Below are positions 1-6,144 of a stretch of DNA of 10,965 nucleotides, one piece after another. The DNA lies in NCBI GenBank assembly GCA_937995275.1, contig CALKKN010000067.1, positions 1-10,965 on the forward strand, given 5' to 3'. The notes under the pieces were generated by a model. It was not told where the DNA came from, made no database searches, and saw only the letters and a program-made list of their open reading frames with translations. How positions within the stretch are numbered: the stretch's first letter is position 1; each line of letters begins with the position of its first letter. The DNA comes from an uncultured Lysobacterales bacterium. Lineage in GTDB: Bacteria > Pseudomonadota > Gammaproteobacteria > Xanthomonadales > SZUA-36. Made by a program: the position numbers and the translations under genes.

Positions 1-1083
1 TTGCAATATCTGACGGGGCAGTTGCTCCATGCTTTGGTGATGGGATCGAGAGGCGTGACAATTTATCGCTCAGTTTTGCTGGTCGTGCTGGCCTCATTCG
101 CAGTTGAATTGGCTGCGGAGGGCTTTGGATTGACCGGGTCAAAACAGGTTAATGACCGCCCTGACGCATCCGGTCCGCCCACGGAAGTCAATATTGGCAT
201 CTACTTGTTGGATATATACGACATCGATGACGTTAACCAGGCATTCAGCGTCGACTTGCTCTTTTACGTCAGGTGGCATGATCCGCGCCTGGCCTTGCCG
301 GAAAATGAACGAGCGGGCTGGAATCGTCGGATACCGCTGGAGGAAATCTGGACGCCCAGGCTGCTGGTCGTCAATGATCGCGGATTGACGCCACAGCTAC
401 CCCTTGTCGCAGAAATCGATGATCTGGGCAACGTCTATGCCAGGCAGCGTGCCTATGGAAAACTGTCTGCCAATCTCCTGTTTGAAGACTTCCCCTTCGA
501 TGCACAGCACCTGCCAATCAGAATTGTCTCTCATGGATACTCCCCGCGGGACTTGCGTTTCTCGTTGGATGATGAATTCAGAAGTGATCTGGGTTCATTC
601 AGCGCAGAGGGATGGTCTTTCCGCATTCTCGGTTCCAGGTTTGACGCCGTACCCATGCCGGACAGCGACGAGGGTTGGGCTCGGTTAACCTACTCGATTG
701 AAGCCCAGCGCAATTCCAGATACTACATACTCACGGTGTTCTTGCCTGTTTCTCTGATTGTCATCATGTCGTGGCTGGTCTTCTGGTTGCCGCCTGACGT
801 TATTCCATCGCGTGTGGGTATCTCAACGGCCTCCATTTTTTCGCTCATTGCATTTATCTTGAGTATCCGCATGAGTCTGCCGCGCGTGTCCTATGTGACA
901 CATGCCGATTTATTCCTTCTCGGTTGCACCCTGATCGTAATACTGGCGCTGGCTATCGTCGTGATGGGCAGCAGGTGGGTCAAATCGGATCGCCTGACCG
1001 ATGCGCTCCGTCTGAATGCATGGGCACGCGGGGTTTACGTCATCCTGTATGGACTGATCGCGATAATCGCTTTGGTCATCTAG
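1..1083 (+). CDS. Pentameric ligand-gated ion channel (prokaryotic Cys-loop receptor homologue)
   Basis: This is a predicted inner-membrane channel with a periplasmic ligand-binding domain, homologous to GLIC/ELIC and the animal Cys-loop receptors. Residues 20-40 form a signal peptide. The beta-sandwich domain spans about 60-238, with VNIGIYL at 63-69, IWTP at 116-119, Asn125 and FPFD at 164-167. Four membrane helices follow: M1 242-262, M2 272-290, M3 301-323 and M4 341-360. The protein has a single cysteine (Cys309), so the eukaryotic disulfide loop is absent, as is normal in bacteria. M1-M2 reads like animal anion channels: YY then LIVIMSW, FW, PSRVG, and SLPRVSYV after M2. In M2 numbering this gives Pro at -2', Arg at 0', Phe at 9' and Arg at 19'. 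The TTG at base 1 lies at the window edge; ATG at 40 gives a more typical signal peptide, so the true start is open. The ligand cannot be predicted. GC content is lower than in the core genes. Confidence 0.92.
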   Translation: MQYLTGQLLHALVMGSRGVTIYRSVLLVVLASFAVELAAEGFGLTGSKQVNDRPDASGPPTEVNIGIYLLDIYDIDDVNQAFSVDLLFYVRWHDPRLALPENERAGWNRRIPLEEIWTPRLLVVNDRGLTPQLPLVAEIDDLGNVYARQRAYGKLSANLLFEDFPFDAQHLPIRIVSHGYSPRDLRFSLDDEFRSDLGSFSAEGWSFRILGSRFDAVPMPDSDEGWARLTYSIEAQRNSRYYILTVFLPVSLIVIMSWLVFWLPPDVIPSRVGISTASIFSLIAFILSIRMSLPRVSYVTHADLFLLGCTLIVILALAIVVMGSRWVKSDRLTDALRLNAWARGVYVILYGLIAIIALVI

Positions 1084-1186
1084 TCCATTCCCTCACTGGA
1101 ATTCAATGTTTGCACAGGGCGAGAAATCGGGCTTGGCGTATGTCCGCCTCGAGGAATTGCCCCCTTCCCAACGGCACTCTTTCCAA

Positions 1187-2500
1187 TCATTGGCAAGATT
1201 CCTGCTCTACGGCCAATGGTCGGCCGAGGGCGAAGTTCCGCATCATAGCGGGCATGTTGCCGAATCCGGGGCAGGAATGCCCCCCGGAAAAGAAACACCT
1301 GACGATTTCGACATCTTCAGGCGAACTCCCCGGTGCCCAGGCCTTGCAGTCCAGCGAGGAAGAATACGAACTGGCGTCATAGGGATCGATTGAGTCGTCT
1401 TCGGACAAGCCGTTCAGCTGTACCCACTGGTCCACGATGCTGTCCGCGGTCATGTAGAGCCAGCCGTTGAAATTGGTGTCCAGCGCGACGTCGGACCCAA
1501 ATATATCCTCCAATTCCGGATCTGCAATTCCGGGAACCGTCGTGTCGTTCAGGCCCCAGAAACCCATGAAGTACTTGCTCGCTGTCCAATCCGTATCGGC
1601 CTGGACGAAACCGGGGTGAGGCGCACCGATCTGGGGAAAGAAAACGGCGAACCGATCGCTCGTTCGGGGATCCTTGGCCAACTCGTAAACGAACATTCCA
1701 CCGTTGGAACATCCACTCACCCAGATCCTGCTGCGGTCCACGCAGTAGTCCTTCTCTATTTCGTCCAGGAGCGCTGCGATCTGCGCCACCGAATCGCGGC
1801 AGGTAGTCCAATAACAGGTGTAGTCTCCGTTGAAATTGAACTCTCCGGTATTCCAGGTGTTGTCGCCCAGACTTCCATCCCATTTCGGGCAATCGCCGCA
1901 GGAATCGTAGCAGTAGTTGTGTCCGGAACCATCGATATCCACGCAAGTGGATGGTCCCTCGGGAGGGCCGGCAGCACAGTCGGGACCACCTCGATCGCAG
2001 TTCGGGAGTCTCGCGCTTCGAAATCCGTTCCATGAATTTCGGCCGCCATCGCCGTAGCCGGAGGGTGTGACCACGATGTAGCCGTTGTTCTTGGCATGCC
2101 GGGCAAATTGGGTGGGCAATGATCGGAAGCTCCCGCCCCATCCATGCAGGTAAACGAGTACCGGTAATCCGCCGGGCGCATTCACATCGTAGTTCGACGG
2201 CAGGCGAACCTCATACTTCGTCGTTGGGTTCCCCACCAGAACCAGGTCGCGCACGTACGTACGCCCAGGGCGGGCCTGCTGGGATGGCAGCCCTGTTACA
2301 CATCCGCAAGATGGAACGCCCCCCGGTGGTTCGGTGGGGGGATCCACCGGGCAATCCACGGGGCAGGTTTTTCGTTCGTTGCCTTCGCAAATGCCGTTTT
2401 CGCATTCCGGTTTTGCCCCGAACGCAGGAATCGTGACGGTTCCCAGAAAGACGACAAGAATGAAAAAATGGATGGTCCTCGGGATTTCTCGGTATGGCAT
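1187..2500 (-). CDS. Secreted Cys-rich serine esterase, PHB depolymerase / LpqC-like alpha/beta hydrolase
   Basis: This is a predicted exported hydrolase of 437 aa; the substrate could be a polyester, a feruloyl or acetyl ester, or something else. The N-terminus is a signal peptide (hydrophobic core about 10-28, ending near AFGA). Next is a CX4CX7CX3C motif (Cys33, 38, 46, 50) and a Pro-rich linker. The alpha/beta hydrolase fold starts near residue 84: oxyanion motif LHGWGG 118-123, nucleophile elbow GCSNG with Ser265, probable acid Asp319 in GLNDTTVPG, and His408 in GGHSCPG. The precursor has 20 cysteines, many within residues 168-234, which suggests disulfide stabilisation outside the cytoplasm. 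I chose ATG at 2500 because AAGGTGAG (2505-2512) sits just upstream; GTG at 2509 lies inside that ribosome site. The gene converges on the channel gene across about 100 bp with no clear terminator. Family assignment is firm and substrate is unknown. Confidence 0.87.
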   Translation of the reverse strand: MPYREIPRTIHFFILVVFLGTVTIPAFGAKPECENGICEGNERKTCPVDCPVDPPTEPPGGVPSCGCVTGLPSQQARPGRTYVRDLVLVGNPTTKYEVRLPSNYDVNAPGGLPVLVYLHGWGGSFRSLPTQFARHAKNNGYIVVTPSGYGDGGRNSWNGFRSARLPNCDRGGPDCAAGPPEGPSTCVDIDGSGHNYCYDSCGDCPKWDGSLGDNTWNTGEFNFNGDYTCYWTTCRDSVAQIAALLDEIEKDYCVDRSRIWVSGCSNGGMFVYELAKDPRTSDRFAVFFPQIGAPHPGFVQADTDWTASKYFMGFWGLNDTTVPGIADPELEDIFGSDVALDTNFNGWLYMTADSIVDQWVQLNGLSEDDSIDPYDASSYSSSLDCKAWAPGSSPEDVEIVRCFFSGGHSCPGFGNMPAMMRNFALGRPLAVEQESCQ

Positions 2501-2504
2501 GACT

Positions 2505-2512
2505 CTCACCTT
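2505..2512 (-). promoter_or_regulatory. Ribosome binding site of the esterase gene
   Basis: AAGGTGAG on the minus strand ends 4 nt before ATG 2500. It contains the GTG at 2509 that would otherwise be the longest possible start, which is why the shorter protein is preferred. Confidence 0.6.
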
Positions 2513-2636
2513 CGTTAATCTTGACGAGGGGTGAGGCTCTCCGTTTCTGCGGTAAAAGTGCGGGGCCGTTCAGCATTGGCGACCCGTGGCATGGGAGCAG
2601 TTTAGCGAACCCGGAACACACACTGCTTTCTTACCA

Positions 2637-2770
2637 CTAACTATAGTCGACGAATCGGCTTTCGGCCACCAGGGGGCAGGTCACGTCGGACTCGAACGGG
2701 CCGATGCCATGCCGTTCAAGCAGCGCCTTGAAGTCGTCGCTCAAGTACCGGGCGGCGCGTGCGGGCGACT
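2637..2770 (-). pseudogene. Possible remnant of an IS3-type transposase (integrase-core C-terminus)
   Basis: The region 2501-2890 holds no intact gene. Read on the minus strand, 2770-2637 encodes RYLSDDFKALLERHGI, then about 12 poorly matching residues, then VAESRFVDYS and a stop. This resembles the DDE integrase core of IS3-family OrfB proteins, where Y-x-S-x-x-F-x-x-L-L-x-x-H-G-I is followed some 12-15 residues later by the catalytic-Glu motif (A/V)AES(F/L)F. No upstream half, DDE aspartates or terminal inverted repeats are visible. The frame continues upstream through the terminator and the tRNA gene, so it is not an expressed gene of that length. I infer a short decayed fragment; a chance resemblance is possible. 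In 2501-2636 I see nothing except the start of the esterase transcript region. Confidence 0.3.
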
Positions 2771-2779
2771 GTGCAGAAT

Positions 2780-2811
2780 AAAAAAGCCCCGACGTTTGCG
2801 GCCGGGGCTTT
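2780..2811 (-). terminator. Rho-independent terminator downstream of tRNA-Gly
   Basis: On the minus strand, AAAGCCCCG (2811-2803) pairs perfectly with CGGGGCTTT (2791-2783) around an 11-nt loop. The descending arm runs straight into a T-run (six T, 2785-2780, then ATT). It lies about 80 bp after the tRNA 3' end and has the orientation expected to end that transcript. Confidence 0.85.
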
Positions 2812-2890
2812 GAATCTTTCGATTCTGGCGCGGATCCGAATGCCTTTCGAACACCGTGCCCGCCAGAAGATCGTAAGTGCATAATTTGTC

Positions 2891-2966
<76 letters not shown>

Positions 2967-2977
2967 GGAGGATGGGT

Positions 2978-3005
2978 ATTGTAAGGGAAACCCTATTTGT
3001 GTCAA
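2978..3005 (-). promoter_or_regulatory. Sigma70-type promoter of tRNA-Gly
   Basis: On the minus strand there is a perfect -35 box TTGACA (3005-3000), a 16-bp spacer and a -10 box TACAAT (2983-2978). The mature tRNA 5' end is 12 nt further on, leaving only a few nucleotides of leader for RNase P to remove. It is the strongest consensus promoter in the window and points away from infA. Confidence 0.85.
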
Positions 3006-3062
3006 CTCCATGCAAGGTTTTTTGTGGCACAATACCGCTTCTTTGAAAACCGGCGAGGCCGT

Positions 3063-3281
3063 ATGGCGAAAGAAGACGTCATCGAGATGGACGGCGTGGT
3101 AACCGAAACGCTGCCCAACACCATGTTCCGCGTGGAATTGGAAAATGGACACGTTGTGACCGCGCATATTTCGGGTCGCATGCGCAAGCACTACATCCGC
3201 ATTTTGACGGGCGACAAGGTCAAGGTAGAGCTGACGCCCTACGACCTGTCCAAGGGCAGAATCACCTACCGAACCAAGTAA
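3063..3281 (+). CDS. infA: Translation initiation factor IF-1
   Basis: IF-1 occupies the ribosomal A site during initiation and works with IF-2 and IF-3 in the cytoplasm. The product has 72 aa, the family's standard length, forming one S1/OB-fold domain. It begins [13 protein letters not shown] and contains the hallmark stretches [21 protein letters not shown] and [13 protein letters not shown], then ends [11 protein letters not shown] at 3063 matches IF-1 N-termini of relatives; GAGG lies 4 nt upstream. It converges on clpA and is divergent from tRNA-Gly. The infA-clpA-clpS neighbourhood is widespread in Gammaproteobacteria. I could not identify a convincing promoter in the roughly 60 bp between the tRNA -35 box and the start. 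No anomaly seen. Confidence 0.98.
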   Translation: MAKEDVIEMDGVVTETLPNTMFRVELENGHVVTAHISGRMRKHYIRILTGDKVKVELTPYDLSKGRITYRTK

Positions 3282-3296
3282 GCCCACCGTTTCGCT

Positions 3297-3331
3297 CAGG
3301 CCGGCGCAGGGCCGGCCTGGAGAAAATCTCC
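3297..3331. terminator. Tandem hairpins between convergent infA and clpA
   Basis: A perfect 9-bp stem CAGGCCGGC/GCCGGCCTG with loop GCAGG (3297-3319) is followed directly by GGAGA-AAA-TCTCC (3319-3331). Neither has a long T-run, so they are better read as RNA 3'-end stabilising or bidirectional, Rho-assisted termination structures than as classical intrinsic terminators. They lie between the two stop codons. Confidence 0.5.
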
Positions 3332-3344
3332 TCCCAGATTCCCC

Positions 3345-5660
3345 CTAGTCCGCGGACGCGGCCGGCAAAGCCTTGGGCTCCTGCTTGCGCGCGGTGACCT
3401 TGAGCCGCAACTTCTGCTCCCCCGCTGCCTGACTGCGTTTGGTTGGCGCCTCGACCCGCACTTCGCCCCCGTCGGCGAGATTGCCGAACAGCAGGTCGTC
3501 CGCCAGTGGCCGTTTGATCTGCTCCTGGATGACGCGCTTCATCGGCCGCGCGCCCATTTGCGGGTCGAATCCCTGCTCAGCCAGCCATCCGCGGGCGCCT
3601 TTGGTGACGCTGATCGTGACGTTCTTCAGCGCCAGTTGCTCTTCCAGTTCGAGGATGAACTTGTCCACGACCATCAGGATGACCGGCATGTCGAGGGACT
3701 TGAAGTTGATGATCGCATCGAGACGGTTGCGGAACTCCGGCGCAAAGGTCTTGCGGATGATCTCGATCGCATCCGTCGAATGATCCTGCTCGGAAAAGCC
3801 GATCGACCGCCGGGCGCTCTGGGCGGCGCCGGCATTGGTGGTCATCACCAGGATGACGTTGCGGAAATCCGCCTCGCGCCCGTTGGCGTCCGTCAGCTTG
3901 CCGTGGTCCATGACCTGCAGAAGGATGTTGAAGACATCCGGGTGAGCCTTCTCGACCTCGTCCATCAGCAGCACCGCGTGGGGACTGCGGGTAACCGCCT
4001 CGGTCAGCAGGCCGCCCTGGTCGAACCCGACGTAGCCCGGAGGCGCGCCGACCAGGCGGCTGACCGTGTGCGCCTCCATGTACTCCGACATGTCGAAGCG
4101 GATCAGCTCGATGCCCATCGTCAGGGCCAGCTGCCGCGTAACCTCGGTCTTGCCGACGCCGGTGGGGCCGGCGAACAGGAAGGAACCGATCGGCCGCTCG
4201 GCATCGCCCAGGCCGGCCCGGGTCATCTTGATGGCGGCCGACAGCGCGCCGATGGCCTCGTCCTGACCGAACACGACAAGTTTCAGGTCGCGCTCCAGGT
4301 TCTTCAGCGCGTCGCGGTCGGAGACGGACACCTGCTTGGCGGGAATGCGCGCCATGTGCGCGACGATGTGCTCGATCTCCTGCTCGTCCAGCAACTCCCG
4401 GCGCTCGTCTTCGGGCATCAGCCGCTGGCGCGCGCCGGCCTCGTCGATGACGTCGATGGCCTTGTCGGGCAGGTGCCGGTCGTTGATGTGCCGCGCCGAC
4501 AATTCGACCGCGGCGCGCAGCGCCTGGTCCGTGTACTTGACGTGGTGGTGGTCCTCGAACCGAGTTTTCAGCCCGCGCAGAATCTCCACCGTCTCCTCGA
4601 CGCTCGGTTCGGCAATGTCGATTTTCTGGAAGCGCCGGGCCAGCGCGCGGTCTTTCTCGAACACGCCGCGGAATTCCTGGAACGTGGTCGAGCCGATGCA
4701 GCGCAGCTCCCCGGATGCCAGCACCGGCTTGATCAGGTTGGACGCATCCATGACCCCGCCGGAAGCGGCCCCGGCCCCGATGATGGTGTGGATTTCATCG
4801 ATGAACAGGATGGCGCCGGTGATGTCCTGCAGTTCCTTGACCACGGCTTTGAGGCGCTTCTCGAAGTCCCCGCGGTACTTCGTGCCGGCCAGCAGCGCGC
4901 CCAGGTCCAACGCGTATATCGTGGACTGGGTGAGGACTTCGGGCACCTCGCCATTGACGATGCGCCTCGCCAGCCCCTCGGCCATGGCCGTCTTGCCGAC
5001 GCCCGCCTCGCCCACGAACAGTGGATTGTTCTTGCGCCGCCGGCACAGCACCTGCACCGTCCGTTCGATTTCCCGTTCCCGCCCGATCAGGGGGTCGATC
5101 AGGTCCGCGCGGGCCCGCTCGTTCAGGTTGGTGGTAAACCGCTCCAGGGCCGTATTGCCGCGCTCGGCGGCCTCTTCCCCCGCTTCGATGGCGGGCGAAT
5201 CACGGTCCGGCGCCGCCGATTCCTTGTCCACGCGGCTCATTCCGTGCGAGATATAGTTCACGACATCGAGCCGCGTGACATCGTGGCGGTTCAGGAGGTA
5301 ATTCGCGTACGAGTCCTTCTCGCTGAAGATCGCCACCAGGACATTGGCGCCCAATACCTCTTCCTTGCCGGCCGACTGCACGTGGTACAGGGCGCGTTGC
5401 AGCACCCGTTGAAAGCCGATCGTGGGCTGCGTGTCGCGGTTGTCCTCGCCCTTCAGCACCGGCACGGTGTCGTCCAGCACCTTCCGCAGCTCCTTTTCCA
5501 ACGAGGCGACGTCAGCCCCACAGGCGCTCAGGATGCTGAGCGCGGACGCGTTGTCCAGCAGCGCCAGCAGCATGTGTTCCACGGTGAGGAACTCATGGCG
5601 GCGCTCGCGGGCCTCCTGGTAGGCCTGGCTGATCGAAAGTTCCAGTTCCTTGCTGAACAC
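3345..5660 (-). CDS. clpA: ClpA, AAA+ unfoldase subunit of the ClpAP protease
   Basis: ClpA is a cytoplasmic hexameric ATPase that unfolds substrates and feeds them to ClpP. At 771 aa it is close to E. coli ClpA (758). The N domain spans 1-140 and opens MFSKELELS, parallel to MLNQELELS of E. coli. D1 has Walker A GEAGVGKT 217-224, Walker B ILFIDE 284-289, a pore tyrosine in KYRGDF 261-266 and arginine-rich RALARRF 338-344. D2 has GPTGVGKT 498-505, LLMDE 564-568, pore loop GYVG 542-545 and GARPM 703-707. The ClpP-docking tripeptide is Ile-Gly-Phe at 620-622, where E. coli ClpA has IGL. The start is GTG at 5660, supported by GGAGGT 7 nt upstream and by N-terminal alignment. It lies 76 bp downstream of clpS, almost certainly in one operon. 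The C-terminal tail after about 735 is Lys/Ala-rich and variable. ClpP is not encoded in the window. Confidence 0.97.
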   Translation of the reverse strand: MFSKELELSISQAYQEARERRHEFLTVEHMLLALLDNASALSILSACGADVASLEKELRKVLDDTVPVLKGEDNRDTQPTIGFQRVLQRALYHVQSAGKEEVLGANVLVAIFSEKDSYANYLLNRHDVTRLDVVNYISHGMSRVDKESAAPDRDSPAIEAGEEAAERGNTALERFTTNLNERARADLIDPLIGREREIERTVQVLCRRRKNNPLFVGEAGVGKTAMAEGLARRIVNGEVPEVLTQSTIYALDLGALLAGTKYRGDFEKRLKAVVKELQDITGAILFIDEIHTIIGAGAASGGVMDASNLIKPVLASGELRCIGSTTFQEFRGVFEKDRALARRFQKIDIAEPSVEETVEILRGLKTRFEDHHHVKYTDQALRAAVELSARHINDRHLPDKAIDVIDEAGARQRLMPEDERRELLDEQEIEHIVAHMARIPAKQVSVSDRDALKNLERDLKLVVFGQDEAIGALSAAIKMTRAGLGDAERPIGSFLFAGPTGVGKTEVTRQLALTMGIELIRFDMSEYMEAHTVSRLVGAPPGYVGFDQGGLLTEAVTRSPHAVLLMDEVEKAHPDVFNILLQVMDHGKLTDANGREADFRNVILVMTTNAGAAQSARRSIGFSEQDHSTDAIEIIRKTFAPEFRNRLDAIINFKSLDMPVILMVVDKFILELEEQLALKNVTISVTKGARGWLAEQGFDPQMGARPMKRVIQEQIKRPLADDLLFGNLADGGEVRVEAPTKRSQAAGEQKLRLKVTARKQEPKALPAASAD

Positions 5661-5667
5661 CGCGGTT

Positions 5668-5673
5668 ACCTCC
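5668..5673 (-). promoter_or_regulatory. Ribosome binding site fixing the GTG start of clpA
   Basis: GGAGGT on the minus strand sits 7 nt before GTG 5660. This is near-perfect Shine-Dalgarno placement and confirms the non-ATG start. It also means clpA can be translated independently of clpS. Confidence 0.8.
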
Positions 5674-5736
5674 GTGCGCGTCGTGCCGGTTGCGACCCCT
5701 CACTCATGGGTAGACTGGCTGATCGCGCAGGAGGTT

Positions 5737-6057
5737 TCAAGCTTTCTCCATGGTGCACTTCAGCGGATGTTCGTTCTGGCGGGAGAATTCGTTGACCTGG
5801 GCGACCTTGGTCTCGGCGATTTCGTAGGTGAAGACGCCGCAGACACCCTTGCCGCGGGTATGTACGTGAAGCATGACCTGCGTGGCCCGGTCGTGGCTCA
5901 TGCCGAAAAAGAGCTTCAGGATCTCGATGACGAAATCCATCGGCGTGTAGTCGTCGTTGAGCAGAATGACGCGGTACATCGGCGGCAGCGTGACGTCCGG
6001 CTGCGCTTCCTCCAGCGCCAGCCCCTGATCCTTTTGTGAGTCGAGTTCACGTCCCAT
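5737..6057 (-). CDS. clpS: ClpS, ATP-dependent Clp protease adaptor (N-recognin)
   Basis: ClpS binds proteins with N-terminal Phe, Leu, Trp or Tyr (bacterial N-end rule) and delivers them to ClpA; it also blocks some other ClpA substrates. The product has 106 aa, the same length as E. coli ClpS, with matching numbering. Its core is [16 protein letters not shown] at 28-43. The residues that line the N-degron pocket are present: Asn34, Asp35, Asp36, Met40 and His66. The end [10 protein letters not shown] is also typical. The flexible N-terminal tail (1-25), needed for handover to ClpA, is intact, supporting ATG at 6057. No Shine-Dalgarno sequence is visible upstream, and a -10-like TAAAAT lies only 7-12 nt before the ATG, so a leaderless mRNA is possible. 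It is first in the clpS-clpA operon and divergent from mnmA. Confidence 0.97.
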   Translation of the reverse strand: MGRELDSQKDQGLALEEAQPDVTLPPMYRVILLNDDYTPMDFVIEILKLFFGMSHDRATQVMLHVHTRGKGVCGVFTYEIAETKVAQVNEFSRQNEHPLKCTMEKA

Positions 6058-6063
6058 GCCGCG

Positions 6064-6069
6064 ATTTTA
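6064..6069 (-). promoter_or_regulatory. Putative -10 box of the clpS-clpA operon
   Basis: TAAAAT on the minus strand matches 5 of 6 positions of the sigma70 -10 consensus. Transcription 7 nt downstream would begin at about 6057, the A of the clpS ATG. The hexamer 17 bp upstream (TTCTAG, 6092-6087) is a poor -35 box, so this is tentative. Confidence 0.35.
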
Positions 6070-6094
6070 GCCCAGATGATCCGATTCTAGAAGT

Positions 6095-6114
6095 CACCGC
6101 CCCGGTGCTTTTTT
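6095..6114 (+). terminator. Terminator-like hairpin facing mnmA
   Basis: CACCG (6095-6099) pairs with CGGTG (6103-6107) around a CCC loop, followed by C and six T (6109-6114). An imperfect extension (AAG against TTT) is possible. It is oriented for plus-strand transcription and lies 31 bp before the mnmA ATG. It may stop read-through entering mnmA, or act as an attenuator if the mnmA promoter lies further left. Confidence 0.5.
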
Positions 6115-6144
6115 GTTACCGTCTCCGACCCCATCTAGAACGGC

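Noticed and set aside
1087..1102. Small hairpin ATTCC/GGAAT after the channel gene
   Set aside because: A 5-bp AT-containing stem without a T-run is too weak to call a terminator.
1106..1393. Plus-strand frames at 924-1393 overlapping the esterase 3' end
   Set aside because: They are shadows of the esterase, which has a signal peptide, catalytic triad motifs and proper codon structure.
3558..5795. Long (745-codon) open frame on the plus strand opposite clpA
   Set aside because: It is the antisense shadow of the unmistakable ClpA frame in GC-rich DNA; its product is Val/Gln/Arg-rich with no family features.
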